Shown here piece after piece: positions 20,011 through 30,786 of a DNA stretch of 64,000 bases (the first letter of the stretch is position 1; the number at the start of each line of letters is the position of its first letter). The translations under genes were made by a program, and so were the position numbers. The notes under the pieces are model-generated. The model was not told the DNA's origin. It saw only the letters and a program-made list of their open reading frames with translations, and searched no databases. Source of the stretch: Symbiodinium natans (lineage: Eukaryota; Sar; Dinophyceae; Suessiales; Symbiodiniaceae); assembly GCA_905221605.1 (NCBI GenBank), contig CAJNDS010002268.1, positions 133,232-197,231 on the forward strand, read 5' to 3'.

Positions 20011-20116
20011 AAACCCTAAACCCTAAACCCTAAGCCCTAAGCCCTAAGCCCTAAGCCCTAAGCCCTAAACCCTAAACCCTAAACCCTAAACCCTAAACCC
20101 TAAACCCTAAACCCTC
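20011..20116. repeat. ITS array with CCCTAAG block
   Basis: CCCTAAA, then five CCCTAAG, then CCCTAAA units. Confidence 0.95.
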
Positions 20117-20606
20117 AAGCCCAAGAACCGGGCCACATTCAGAACTCGGGCTCGAGCCCAACGATGCAAGCGTCGTGCTTCACAGCCTTTTGGGGTGTTC
20201 GCGTTTCAGATTTTTTCGGATTTAAGAGGCGTAGGGGTTGAGTTGACTGTCAGGCTTCTTTGAGGAGATTTAGGGTTTAAGGGTGTGTTGAATTCAACAG
20301 GGTTTTCTGAGTCCCCTTGGGCGCAAAGACCATTGGATGAAATAGCTTCCTTGGCCTTTTGTGTGGGCCTGAGCGATCAGAACCCCCCCCCCCCCCCTCC
20401 CCTGTCCCCACCCCCAATATTCCCCACTACTTCAGGTCCTGGATTCTATCCCAAAGCTATGAAAAACCCTACTTCTCGAACCCTCGAACCCTCAAACTGT
20501 CAAACCCTCAAACCCTCAGACCTTAAAATCCTCAAACCCTCATACCTCAGACCCTCGAAACTCCTCAAACCCTCGTAAACCGTCAAACCCACAAAGCCCA
20601 CTTAAG

Positions 20607-20698
20607 GGCCTTGGAAGGTCCCAAATGCGAGAACTGCCCATCTGGAGAGTCCACGTTTGGCTACGGACAGACGCAGCTTCCCGGCACTTGCTCGGCTG
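20607..20698 (+). CDS. Cysteine-rich extracellular-type exon
   Basis: Frame LEGPKCENCPSGESTFGYGQ then TQLPGTCSA, with the CxxCPxGxxxFGxG spacing of GCC2/GCC3 (ephrin-receptor-like) modules. Acceptor CTTAAG|GG, donor GCTG|GTTTAAAG. Likely part of a secreted or membrane protein. Confidence 0.5.
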
Positions 20699-20988
20699 GT
20701 TTAAAGTGTGTATGGTTCAGGGTTCAACTGTAAGTTTTGTGGCTTTAGGGTTTAGGGTTTCGGGTTTCGGGTTTAGGGTTTAGGGTTTCGGGTTTAGGGT
20801 TTCGGGTTTAGGGTTTCTTGTTTACAGAGCCTGAACCAGGCAAGCCCTGAACCGTCGCCTAAACCCTTTCATTAAGCCCTCAACCCCAACAAAACCTAAG
20901 CCCTTCTTCCCTCACCCTACACCCTATAACCCCCTGCAAAAATCTCAAACCTTAACCCCTATCCTTAGATACCCGGCTCCCACCTGAG

Positions 20989-21139
20989 ATCCTCTTGAAA
21001 TGGAGAGACATCAGGGGTCAGGGGGTGGCGGGCTTTCTGCGGTTCACCGATGCGAACTGCTTTTTACTCCACCACCTCTACCTGCTGGAGGAGCAGGAGG
21101 GTGTCGTCCTGGTGTCACACCAGAAGCTGCGGCGCTCTG
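20989..21139 (+). CDS. Exon candidate, 50 codons
   Basis: LLKWRDIRGQGVAGFLRFTD then ANCFLLHHLYLLEEQEGVVL. Strong GC3 bias. Acceptor CCTGAG|, donor TCTG|GTTTAGGG at the first ITS unit. Product unknown. Confidence 0.55.
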
Positions 21140-21246
21140 GTTTAGGGTTTTTAAAGGGTTTAGGGTTTAGGGTTTAGGGTTTAGGGTTTAGGCTTTAGGG
21201 TTTAGGGTTTAGGGTTTGGGGTTTAGGGTTTAGAGTTTAGGGTTAG

Positions 21247-21367
21247 GGTGCCCAAGCCGAAGCCGCACGCCAGCCACAGCACCCACGGGCCACGGACACG
21301 TCGGCGGCCAGCAGCAGCAGCAGCAGCAGCAGCGCCAAGGCTGTGGCCAAGCCAAAAGCCAAGACCG
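21247..21367 (+). CDS. Exon candidate with serine run
   Basis: GAQAEAARQPQHPRATDTSA, eight Ser from an (AGC) tract, then AKAVAKPKAKT. Acceptor TTAG|GGT and donor ACCG|GTTTAG are telomere-derived. A low-complexity basic linker. Confidence 0.5.
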
Positions 21368-21507
21368 GTTTAGTGTTTAGGGTTTAGGGTTTAGGGTTTA
21401 CACTCAACGGTGCCGATGCCTGGTAGGGTTGAGGTTTTTAGTGTTTAGGGTTTAGTGTTTTTGGTTCAGGGTTTAGGGTTTAGGGCTTAGGGTTTAGGGC
21501 TTGGGGG

Positions 21508-21613
21508 TCAAAGGATGGGGGTCATGTTTCTTAGATTATCTCTGCTACAGTGTAAAGGGGCTGTGGGCCCTGCTAGCGTGCAGCTACCTCCCGAGACAGT
21601 CTTAGGGGAGTTA
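21508..21613 (+). CDS. Exon candidate
   Basis: GVMFLRLSLLQCKGAVGPAS then VQLPPETVLGEL. Possible ATG near 21515 with a hydrophobic start. Runs into a C-strand ITS array. Confidence 0.35.
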
Positions 21614-21711
21614 CCCTAAACCCTAAACCCTAAACCCTAAACCCTAAACCCTAAACCCTAAACCCTAAACCCTAAACCCTAAACCCTAAACCCTAAACCC
21701 TAAACCCTAAG
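21614..21711. repeat. ITS array, CCCTAAA strand
   Basis: Fourteen near-perfect CCCTAAA units. Confidence 0.97.
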
Positions 21712-22103
21712 CATGGGCCCGTAACGGGGGACTCCTCATGCTCCTCAAACACCCTATAGACACCCAGGGCCCATACTTCAGAACCCTGTCAGGGTGGTAA
21801 GGGAGCACAGTAGGGGCCCATGGAACTAGGGTTTAGGGTTTAGGGTTTAGGGTTTCGGGTTTAGGGTTTAGGGTTTAGGGTTAGAGAGACAGGGGCAAGC
21901 ACACTTCGGGGTGCTTTGGGGGTTTAGCGCTTCCTCTGACCCCTGAAAGCCTTTCGAACTTTGATCCCTCTCAGGGGCTCCTTTGACTCCTCACCCGTGG
22001 GAGGGGGTGAATTTCTGTGTTTTGGGGTTCATCCCTAAACCCTAAACCCTAAACCCTAAACTCTAAACCCGAAACCCTAAACCCTAAAACCTAAACCCCT
22101 AAC

Positions 22104-22149
22104 ACATCGACTGGCTGCTTCTTCCCCTTCGGAGCCATGCGCTCAGTAA
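22104..22149 (+). CDS. Reverse-transcriptase-like scrap
   Basis: TSTGCFFPFGAMRSV with a GTAAAC donor, ITS on both sides. Same PFGxxxSV signature as at 1825-1931. Confidence 0.3.
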
Positions 22150-22424
22150 ACCCTAAACCCTAAACCCTAAACCCTAAACCCTAAACCCTAAACCCTAAAC
22201 CCTAAGGGTGTCAGAGGAACATGGAGGCTGCAGGCACCTGGCCTGTCAGCTTTGTGTTTACAGGGCCAAGCCAATAGCCCTAAACCCCCTCAACCCCTCA
22301 ACCCCTCAACCCTCAACTCCTCAACCCCTAACCCCTAAACCCCTAGCCCCTAAACCCCTAAACCCTCAACCCCTAGACCCTAAACCCTAAACCCGAAACC
22401 CTAAACCCCTCAAATCCCACCCAA

Positions 22425-22538
22425 TCGCAAGGCAATGCATGTCCTGCTCCTTCGGCTATCGTCCCCTTGACCGGCGTTTGCCAGGCGCATCAGTGGGGAC
22501 TCGTGGGTTGCTTCCTTTCTCGCTTTTCGAATTTTCCT
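22425..22538 (+). CDS. Exon candidate
   Basis: IARQCMSCSFGYRPLDRRLP then GASVGTRGLLPFSLFEF. Acceptor not clear, C-strand ITS follows directly. Confidence 0.4.
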
Positions 22539-22620
22539 AAACCCTAAACCCTAAACCCTAAACCCTAAACCCTAAACCCTAAACCCTAAACCCTAAACCC
22601 TAAACCCTAAACCCTAAACC

Positions 22621-22712
<92 letters not shown>
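22537..22712. repeat. ITS array switching CCCTAAA to CCCTCAA
   Basis: Twelve CCCTAAA units change abruptly to about fourteen CCCTCAA units, marking the left edge of the satellite block. Confidence 0.97.
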
Positions 22713-22715
<3 letters not shown>

Positions 22716-22877
22716 AGACAAAACAAATAGAAATTGTATGTGGTATCAGTCTGAATTTTCCAAGATATTTGTCTAAACAGCTGACAAACAGAGTTTAAGT
22801 AAATTAATCCAAAGCGGGAGGCCAAATGTTCAAGTTTCTTAAACCTCTGGGTCTTCCCGGGCCCCGGCAAACCAAAG

Positions 22878-23221
22878 CCCAAATCGCCTCCTAAAGCCCA
22901 AAATTTGCTCCCAAAGCCAAAAATTGGCTTCCAAAGCACAAAACTTGCTTCCAAAGCCAAAATTGGCCCCCAAAGCCCAAAATTGGCTTCCCAAAACCCA
23001 AAATTGGCTCCCAAAGCTCCCAACACCCAAAACTGGCCCCCAAATCCCAAAATTACCAAAATTGTCCTCCAAAGCCCAAATTGTCTTCTAAAGCCCAAAT
23101 GCCTCCCAAAGCCCAAATTAGCTCCCAAAGCCAAAAATTGGCCCCCAAGCCCGAAACTGGCTCCCAAAGCCTACCAAAGCCCAAATTTTGCTTCCCAAGC
23201 CCAAAATTGGCTTTCGGAGCC
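22878..23221. repeat. Degenerate ~20-bp CCCAAAGCCCAAAATTGGCT repeat
   Basis: Irregular tandem units of CCCAAAGCCNAAAATTGGCT. It keeps long frames open on both strands, but the peptide is a simple repeat. It leads directly into the 51-bp satellite. Confidence 0.85.
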
Positions 23222-24794
23222 AAACCCCAAAGCTTTTCGCACCGACGTTGTGGACAACGCGTGTGCTGACCAAACCCCAAAAGCCTTTCGCACCGACGTT
23301 GTGGACAACGTGTGTGCTGACCAAACCCCAAAGCCTTTCGCACCGACGCTGTGGACAACGCATGTGCGGACCGGGCCCCATATAGCCTTTCGCACCGACG
23401 TTGTGGACAACGCATGTGCTGACCAAACCCCAAAGCCTTTCGTACCGATGTTGTGGACAACGCCTGTGCTGACCAAACCCCAAAAGCCTTCCGCACCGAT
23501 GTTGTGGACAACGCGTGTGCGGACCGGGCCCCATATAGCCTTTCGCACCGACGTTGTGGACAACGCATGTGCTGACCAAACCCCAAAGCCTTTCGTACCG
23601 ATGTTGTGGACAACGCCTGTGCTGACCAAACCCCAAAAGCCTTCCGCACCGATGTTGTGGACAACGCGTGTGCGGACCGGGCCCCATATAGCCTTTCGCA
23701 CCGACGTTGTGGACAACGCATGTGCTGACCAAACCCCAAAGCCTTTCGTACCGATGTTGTGGACAACGCCTGTGCTGACCAAACCCCAAAAGCCTTCCGC
23801 ACCGATGTTGTGGACAACGCGTGTGCGGACCGGGCCCCATATAGCCTTTCGCACCGACGTTGTGGACAACGCATGTGCTGACCAAACCCCAAAGCCTTTC
23901 GTACCGATGTTGTGGACAACGCCTGTGCTGACCAAACCCCAAAAGCCTTCCGCACCGATGTTGTGGACAACGCGTGTGCGGACCGGGCCCCATATAGCCT
24001 TTCGCACCGACGTTGTGGACAACGCATGTGCTCACCAAACCCCAAAGCCTTTCGTACCGATGTTGTGGACAACGCCTGTGCTGACCAAACCCCAAAAGCC
24101 TTCCGCACCGATGTTGTGGACAACGCGTGTGCGGACCGGGCCCCATATAGCCTTTCGCACCGACGTTGTGGACAACGCATGTGCTGACCAAACCCCAAAG
24201 CCTTTCGTACCGATGTTGTGGACAACGCCTGTGCTGACCAAACCCCAAAAGCCTTCCGCACCGATGTTGTGGACAACGCGTGTGCGGACCGGGCCCCATA
24301 TAGCCTTTCGCACCGACGTTGTGGACAACGCATGTGCTGACCAAACCCCAAAGCCTTTCGTACCGATGTTGTGGACAACGCCTGTGCTGACCAAACCCCA
24401 AAAGCCTTCCGCACCGATGTTGTGGACAACGCGTGTGCGGACCGGGCCCCATATAGCCTTTCGCACCGACGTTGTGGACAACGCATGTGCTCACCAAACC
24501 CCAAAGCCTTTCGTACCGATGTTGTGGACAACGCCTGTGCTGACCAAACCCCAAAAGCCTTCCGCACCGATGTTGTGGACAACGCGTGTGCGGACCGGGC
24601 CCCATATAGCCTTTCGCACCGACGTTGTGGACAACGCATGTGCTGACCAAACCCCAAAGCCTTTCGTACCGATGTTGTGGACAACGCCTGTGCTGACCAA
24701 ACCCCAAAAGCCTTCCGCACCGATGTTGTGGACAACGCGTGTGCGGACCGGGCCCCATATAGCCTTTCGCACCGACGCTGTGGACAACGCATGA
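23222..24794. repeat. 153-bp higher-order satellite array (31 monomers)
   Basis: Monomers of 52, 50 and 51 bp share a core with the inverted repeat CGTTGT-GG-ACAACG (GATGTTGT in some). They form a 153-bp higher-order unit with ten occurrences of its GGGCCCCATATAG monomer at 23373, 23526, 23679 and onward every 153 bp to 24750. Three leading monomers precede it. Because 153 is a multiple of three and no unit carries a stop in several frames, frames of 280-670 codons run through on both strands. I treat them as by-products. Confidence 0.97.
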
Positions 24795-25045
24795 CGGCTC
24801 CAAAACAGGGCTTCGGGAACCCCAAAACAGGGCCCCAAGACCCAAAACAGGGCCGCGGGAGGCCTCAAAACAGGCCTCGGGAGGCCCCAATACAGAGCCC
24901 CGGGAGGCTCCGGGTGCACTGGCCTCGGGAGGCCCCAATACAGAGCCCGGGAGGCTCCGGGTGTCCGCCAACAAGCTCCAGGAGGCCCAAAAGGTGGCAA
25001 GAAGCCACAAAAGGCTCCAAGACCCCAAATCAGGTCCCAGCCCCC
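24795..25045. repeat. GGGAGGCCCCAATACAG-type GC-rich repeats
   Basis: Repeated CAAAACAGGGCC and CGGGAGGC(T/C)CC motifs, including two copies of GCCTCGGGAGGCCCCAATAC. Followed by three copies of ACTTTCGCTCAAAAC (25080-25140). Right shoulder of the satellite block. Confidence 0.85.
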
Positions 25046-25444
25046 CACACTTCCTAAAAATAAAAATGTGGTTACAAAAAAAACTTTCGCTCAAAACGTT
25101 TCGGTCACAACTTTCGCTCAAAACTTTCGCTCAAAACTGATTGGGACTCAAACCCTATACAATTGCTATAAACCTTAAGCTCTACTAGCCCTCAACCCTC
25201 AATAAGCCCCCTAAGGGTTTAGGGTCTGGGGTTTGGGTTAGGAGGTGAGAGTTTGGAGTTTAGGGTTTAGGGCTAGGGTTTAGGGTTAGGGTTTAGGGTT
25301 GGGGTTTGGGGTTCTAGGAGTCAGGGTTGCTGAGTTATTGTGTCTTAGGGCTTTAGGTTTTTTTGTTCAGGATTTGATTGGGAAGGAGGTTACCAAAGGT
25401 TGAGAGTTGAATGTAAACTCTAAACCCCAAAACCAAGACCCTAG

Positions 25445-25875
25445 ATGTCGTCTGCACAATTGCAGATTGCTCTGCCCTGCAGAGCAATCAGCAGTTTGAC
25501 ATGTGCGGCTTCATCACTGCTTGCAGTGATGTGAGGCCTTGCAAGGCTACCCGTTCGGTAATGGACGTGTGGCTGGAGGATTCCACAGCATGCATGCAAG
25601 TCGCCTTCTTTGCAGACTCCACCCCCGGCAAGGAGCCTGAGATCTTTGCAGAACTCCGTGCGTTCTCCAAAGCAGCTGCCTGCGTCGTCATGTTTTGCAT
25701 CCAGGGCAAGCGTTTGTCTGGTGCTGGTTTCGCGATAACCAACACCAGACAGACGCTGGTAGTGGAGGGTGTTGGTGGAGCGGCCGAGGAGAAGAAGAAG
25801 AGGTGGCATGCTGCAAAGGAGAATCCTGCGTCAGACAAGGTGCTCTTGAAATCCGAGTGTCATGTTGTGCATTAG
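25445..25875 (+). CDS. Terminal exon, OB-fold-like (RPA-type) protein
   Basis: Open from a CCCTAG| acceptor to TAG at 25873: QQFDMCGFITACSDVRPCKA, then RSVMDVWLEDSTACMQVAFF, then VVMFCIQGKRLSGAGFAITN, and an EEKKKR tail. The pattern V-x-D-V-x-L-x-D-x-(S/T)..(M/I)xVxxW/F..D, followed by a G-(K/R)-x-x-x-x-x-G-x strand, resembles the OB fold of RPA-like ssDNA-binding proteins. This is a judgement by eye. Antisense frames of similar length are shadows. Confidence 0.5.
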
Positions 25876-26389
25876 AATCTTCTTTTTGTTGGGGTTTGCT
25901 CTTACTTGATATCATTGCGCAATCTATATAATATGCCAAGATCCCAAGAAATGCTCGTACTCGTTTGCCGTGCCGTCGCCCAGGTGGTCAGGTTCCCTAA
26001 ACCCTAAACCCTAAACCCTGAACCCTGAACCCAAAACCCTAAACCCTAAACCCTAAACCCCGCTGTGTGGTGTGAAGTGCCGTTCTGGCTGCCGATGCGG
26101 GCGTGGCGACTGCAACTTCAGGGCCTTAAGCAACAGCCCCAAAAGCTAAAAAGTCCTGAGCCACAAACCCTAGCCCACCCCCTAAACCATATATCCAACC
26201 CTTTCGTAGTATAGCTAGTCACCCAAAAGGGTAGCTTCTTCTGGAAAACCCCCATCTACATCCGCAAACCCAGAACCCAAAAGCAGCACCCAGAAAGAAT
26301 AGTCCACCTCACAATCCCAATCACCGAAGCTCCCTAAACCCTGAAACTCCTGGTCCTAGCCCCTACTCTACGACTCTACGAGCCATCTC

Positions 26390-26490
26390 CCTAGACCCGA
26401 AACCCTGAACCCTAAACCGCCTAAACCCTAAACCCTAAACCCTAAACCCTAAACCCTAAACCCGAAACCCTAAACCCTAAACCCTACCAG
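26390..26490. repeat. ITS array, CCCTAAA strand
   Basis: CCCTAAA units with single CCCGAAA/CCGCCTAAA variants. Confidence 0.95.
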
Positions 26491-26575
26491 GTCCAGGTCG
26501 TCCTCCGCCCACACCGGAGGTCCCCGGACGGAAGCTGAAAGGACCAGGCCAAGGTTCCCGAAACCTCAAGCGGGG

Positions 26576-26700
26576 GTTTAGGGTTTAGGGTTTAGGGTTT
26601 AGGGTTTAGGGTTTAGGGTTTAGGGTTTAGGGTTTAGGGTTTAGGGTTTAGGGTTTAGGGTTTAGGGTGTGGGGTTTAGGGTTTAGGGTTTAGGGTTTTG
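26576..26700. repeat. ITS array, TTTAGGG strand
   Basis: Sixteen TTTAGGG units followed by TTTTGGG units. The 26491-26575 unique segment between it and the C-strand array reads PPPTPEVPGRKLKGPGQGSR on + (possible exon). Confidence 0.97.
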
Positions 26701-26721
26701 GGTTTTGGGTTTTGGGTTTCG

Positions 26722-26827
26722 GGTCCATGGAAATGGCGCGCGAATTGCTTTCTGGGGGCCGGGGGTGGGATTGTGGTTTTCGGGCAAATGACGATCTGTT
26801 TCACTTGAGTCGGCCAGCTGCCTTGCG
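26722..26827 (+). CDS. Exon candidate, 35 codons
   Basis: MEMARELLSGGRGWDCGFRA then NDDLFHLSRPAAL. Donor TTGCG|GTTTAGGG at an ITS unit. Product unknown. Confidence 0.5.
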
Positions 26828-27432
26828 GTTTAGGGTCTTTGGGCAACCCTACTACTAAACCCTAAGCCCTAAGCCCTCAGCCCTAAGCCCTAAGCCCTTG
26901 GCCCTTAGCGCTTAGCCCTTAGCCCTTAGCCCTCAGCCCTTAGCCCTTAGCCCTAAGCCAGAACAGGTTTAGGGTTTAGGGTTTAGGGTTTCGGGTTTAG
27001 GGTTTAGGGTAAATCGTAACTTCCTGCTCAACGGCGGATCGCGTGATGCAAGCCGGGTTGTTCTGAGGTTCTGAGGTGCTGTTATATAAGCTGCTGCAGA
27101 GTAGGAGTACACGGTACATGCGATGCTTCCCTGCTTGTGGAAGCTTACGGACCATAAGACCTAAACCCGAAACCCTAAACCCCAAACCCTAAACCCTGAA
27201 CCTCAAACCCCGTGTTTCGTACCATGTCTTAACAGCAAGGTGCTGGATTGCTAGGCCCACACTGTGCCCTCTACAGCATGGTTGCAACCTTAGATCCTTA
27301 ACCCTAAAGCCGTTTAAGCCCTGAACCCCAGGCTCAACATAGCCCAGAAATCCCAAACACGTAACACCCTCACCCCAAAACCCCAAAATCCCTAAGCCCT
27401 AAGCACCTCAACCCCAAACCCTAAACCCCCGA

Positions 27433-27530
27433 AGTGACAACCGGTGCCTTGCCGCCAGTTGTAGTGGCAATGCAGTCGCTCCTCTCACCCTCCGAGTGCT
27501 ATCCAGACTGGCCGCAGCCTCAGGATTCAG
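27433..27530 (+). CDS. Exon candidate
   Basis: VTTGALPPVVVAMQSLLSPS then ECYPDWPQPQDSG. ITS-like DNA on both sides, borders not sharp. Confidence 0.4.
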
Positions 27531-27559
27531 GGCTTAGGTGTTTCGGGTTGAAGGTTAGG

Positions 27560-27660
27560 GTTTGGGGCTTAGGCTTTGGCTTAGGCTTTGGCTTAGGCTT
27601 AGGCGAAGGCTGAGGCTGAGGCTGAGGCTGAGGTTGGGCTGAGGCTTAGGCTTAGGCTTA
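27560..27660. repeat. GGCTTA/GAGGCT hexamer tract
   Basis: Tandem GGCTTAGGCTTT and GAGGCT units. Confidence 0.85.
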
Positions 27661-28157
27661 CGCTTTTGTGTGTGTGTGGGCTGGGGCGGGTAGAGAGGGT
27701 TGAGGGTTGAGGTTTCTCGGGGGTTGGTATTGGGGCTGAGGGCTTTTGGGCTAAGAGTGCCTGTTTTTGTAGGCCGGAGGATTGAGCTGTACTTGTCTGA
27801 ATATCAAAGTTTAGGTCCGTGGGGGCTGTGTTTGTTGATGCTTGGCTTGCTTGCCTGTTCACACATGACTAGTGACTGGTGCACACCTTGCATTTGCAGT
27901 TGGATCCCTCTGTATACTCGTAAACTTTAAGGACTGACAACTCCAGCTTTCATTTGCAGAGCCCATTTTTGGGCCCTTTATGCTTCTACGTATCACTACG
28001 GGGCCTTCCTTGCATCCTTTAACAGACCCTTTGGTCCTAACTTCCACCTGTTAAACGCCTCCCAAAACCCTCGTGAACCCCAAGCTCTGCACCGGGAAAG
28101 TGGCATTCTTCTTTCAGGAGTTTTGGTGACTGTATAAATGTGGGATCGGGATAAGTA

Positions 28158-28400
28158 CGAGTAGTATTCCCTTAGGGTCCCTTCATAACTATACTATAGT
28201 AGCCCCCAAAACCTTACTTTCATTGTTCAGGATAGCTACTTCCCTTAGGGTCCCTTGAAAACTATACTATACTAGTTAGGGTCCTTTATAACTATACTAT
28301 AAACCCTAAACCCTAAACCCTAAACCCTAAACCCCTAAGCCCTAAACCCTAAACCCTAAACCCTAAACCCCAAAACCTTATTTTAATTGTTCAGGCCCCT
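28158..28400. repeat. Repeated element with empty and ITS-filled versions
   Basis: TTAGGGTCCCTTCATAACTA..CTATAG + TAGCCCCCAAAACCTTACTTT (28168-28220) recurs at 28277-28390 as GGGTCCTTTATAACTATACT..ATA + [CCCTAAA array, about 70 bp] + CCCCAAAACCTTATTTTAAT. About 5 bp of the empty version is missing in the filled one. A third partial copy lies at 28241-28270. Confidence 0.8.
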
Positions 28401-28576
28401 ATGTAGATGGGTTGTCTTCTTGCATGGGGACACCCAGAGTTCATTCATGGGTTCCCCTACTACCCCCTTTATACTACTTAGGGTTTAGGGTTTAGGGTTT
28501 AGGGTTTAGGGTTTAGGGTTTATACCCCCTGTAGGTTCCCCCCATAGTTAAGGCTATTTCGGGATCATTAAGCCTA

Positions 28577-28682
28577 ATTAGCGCACTGGCCCCCAGGTAT
28601 GGCATCGGGTTCCTCGCTGCTTGGAGCTCGGCAAGTCGTAGGGAGCTTCGAAGAGGTGCTTGCACGAGGGTCTCTGCAGCAA
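28577..28682 (+). CDS. Exon candidate
   Basis: MASGSSLLGARQVVGSFEEV then LARGSLQQ, possible ATG start. Another frame is also open. Confidence 0.35.
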
Positions 28683-29079
28683 ACCCTAAACCCTAAACCC
28701 TAAACCCTAAACTCTAAACTCTAAACCCTAAGCCTACCGCCTGAAAGGAGTCGTTGACCGTGTTCGTGCATACAATCCGAAAGCACAAGCCCTAAAGCGC
28801 TAAGACTCAAGAAGGGAGCGGAACTCCATCTCTCTAGCGCGAGTTCGGAACCCGAAACCCCAAACAATTTCCCTAAGGGACCATGTACCTGTATAGCACA
28901 TATTTCGGCCCTAAAGCTACTTTATTAGAACCTGCTGAAGGCCCAAGTATACACTCTGTGGGTATTCAAAGCCCAGAAGCCTTGGTACAATTCTGCGCCG
29001 CGCGTGCAGAACTCGCTTAAACCGAGTCGGGGGCCGGCAAGGGTTTAGGGTTTAGGGTTTGGGGTTTGGGGTGTGGGGT

Positions 29080-29471
29080 TTGGGGTTTGGGGTTTAGGGT
29101 TTAGGGTTGAGGGTTTAGAGTGTGAAGACGAGTGGCATGGTGTTGGCGATACTGCGCTTGGAGGGGGGGGGATATTTGCATATGTGAGCCTTGGCCGTCG
29201 GCTCAGTACCTTGTGGATGCTAGTACAATCCAGTCACATGAAGGCTGCGGATGCTAGCCTTACACCTAACCAGGTGGGAGGCACAAACAAGAGCACACCT
29301 TTTTTGTGCCATGTGGTGCAAAGGCTGAAGAAAATGAAGATGTTCCTCCTCCCTTGCCAAAATTTCGGAGACCATCTTGAGTGCGTTAGGCACTGTCACG
29401 GCCTGACCAAGCACCCTAACAGAGGTGCGACTTTGGTTTCAGGGAGAGATGCCCTAAACCCTAAACCCTAA
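29080..29471 (+). CDS. Long open frame between ITS arrays
   Basis: About 130 open codons including GRRLSTLWMLVQSSHMKAAD and HVVQRLKKMKMFLLPCQNFG. The start overlaps ITS. An alternative + frame (PCGAKAEENEDVPPPLPKFR then RPS*) is also convincing, so the coding frame is unresolved. Confidence 0.35.
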
Positions 29472-29528
29472 ACCCTAAACCCTAAACCCCATCGTAAGGA
29501 CCCTAAGCCCCAAACCCCCTGAAACTCT

Positions 29529-29606
29529 GAGCCCGCAGAGGTCCTGCAGGTGGCGGTGGGGCTCACCTATTGGGGCATCCAGCGGCAGATCCAAGGCCTT
29601 CTTGAG
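29529..29606 (+). CDS. Exon with GAG|GTTTAGGG donor
   Basis: EPAEVLQVAVGLTYWGIQRQ then IQGLLE, very strong GC3 bias. The donor is the first unit of the following ITS array. Confidence 0.55.
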
Positions 29607-29999
29607 GTTTAGGGTTTAGGGTTTAGGGTTTAGGGTTTAGGGTGTAGGGTGTAGGGTGTAGGGTGTAGGGTTTAGGGTTTTAGGGTTTTAGGGTTTAGGC
29701 CGTCAACCCTAAATCAAGACCTGAACCCTGAACCATGAACCCTATACCCTCAACCCTAAAGCCGAAACCCTAAACCCCAAACTTCCCGAATCCTAAACCC
29801 TGCACCCTAAACCCTAAACCCTAAACCCTAAACCCTAAACCCTAGACCCTAGACCCTAGACCCTACACCCAAAACCCTAAACCCTAAACCCTAAAACTTC
29901 GGGAGGAGGGGCTTTGGGGTTTGGGGTTGAAGGTTCAGAGGGGGAACAAGGCTCCACCATCAAGGCCAGAAGGCCTGCTAGGCTGTTTTAGGGTTTGTT

Positions 30000-30106
30000 A
30001 GGGTTTAGGGTTTAGGGTTTAGGGTTTAGGGTTTAGGGTTTAGGGTTTAGGGTTTAGGGTTTAGGGTTTAGGGTTTAGGGTTTAGGGTTTAGGGTTTAGG
30101 GTTTAG
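30000..30106. repeat. ITS array, TTTAGGG strand
   Basis: Fifteen near-perfect units ending TTTAG|GG at the acceptor of the next exon. Confidence 0.97.
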
Positions 30107-30162
30107 GGCCCCAACACCTAACAGCAATGCCGGCTACTACACCTTTGAACTGAAGTTCTTAG
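30107..30162 (+). CDS. Short exon with telomeric acceptor
   Basis: PTPNSNAGYYTFELKFL between TTTAG|GG and CTTAG|GTAACC. Confidence 0.5.
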
Positions 30163-30295
30163 GTAACCTGCCACAAAACAGGATACATCCCTGAGCCCTA
30201 CACCTAATTAATCCTTAAACCCTATAAGCCCTAAACCCTAAACCCTGAGCTTGAAGCCTCGTACGCTACACTTGGAAAACCCTCAACCCCCGCAG

Positions 30296-30375
30296 GTCTT
30301 GAGATCAAAGATGTCGCCTTGGACCGGGGGAATTGGGTCTGCGCGACCACGGGCAGGCCTTTTGCCGCAGAGCCC
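30296..30375 (+). CDS. Exon candidate
   Basis: Acceptor CCCGCAG|GT; LEIKDVALDRGNWVCATTGR then PFAAEP. The donor is not clear. Confidence 0.45.
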
Positions 30376-30399
30376 AATAAACCTGAAGCCCTAAACCCT

Positions 30400-30752
30400 A
30401 AACCCCTAAGCTTTCGGCTTTAAGGAGTGAGAATGATTGAAGGCAAGGCTAGGGTTTAGAACGTAGCGTTTGGGGTTTGGGTTTAGGGTTTAGGGTTTAG
30501 GGCATTGGGCTCTTTGCCTTCCGAGATGTTGGGGTTTTGTAAGACCCCAAACCTAAGCTTCAAAGCCCACCTCTAACCCACATCTCATCTGCGTTTGCTT
30601 AAGCACCGCCCAAGTTTCAAAATGATATTCTTTCTTATAAGAGTGATCTGGAATGATTATCTTATTCTTGTGGCGGGGGGGAGGTTCTAAGCAAATAGTA
30701 GAAAGCGGCAGTAGAGGAATAGATCACATATTCTAGAGTAGTAGCACCGGTA
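30400..30752. other. Gap with short ITS only
   Basis: Contains a short TTTAGGG stretch (30480-30505) and AT-richer unique DNA. No supported gene. Confidence 0.3.
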
Positions 30753-30786
30753 CATTGGGGGCGCCCACGGCCACCATTAATTGTCA

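Noticed and set aside
22905-24794. 629-, 590- and 667-codon open frames over the satellite on both strands
   Set aside because: They are translations of a 153-bp repeat with no stop in several frames. The peptides change frame sense between monomers and have no independent domain.
23222-24794. CRISPR array or CENP-B box satellite
   Set aside because: Monomers are contiguous with no variable spacers. The TTCGCACCGACG core does not fit the CENP-B consensus because the required A after the four-base spacer is missing.
25441-25939. Antisense frames overlapping the OB-like exon
   Set aside because: They are shadows of the sense frame, which has the better residue pattern, a CCCTAG acceptor and a terminal stop.
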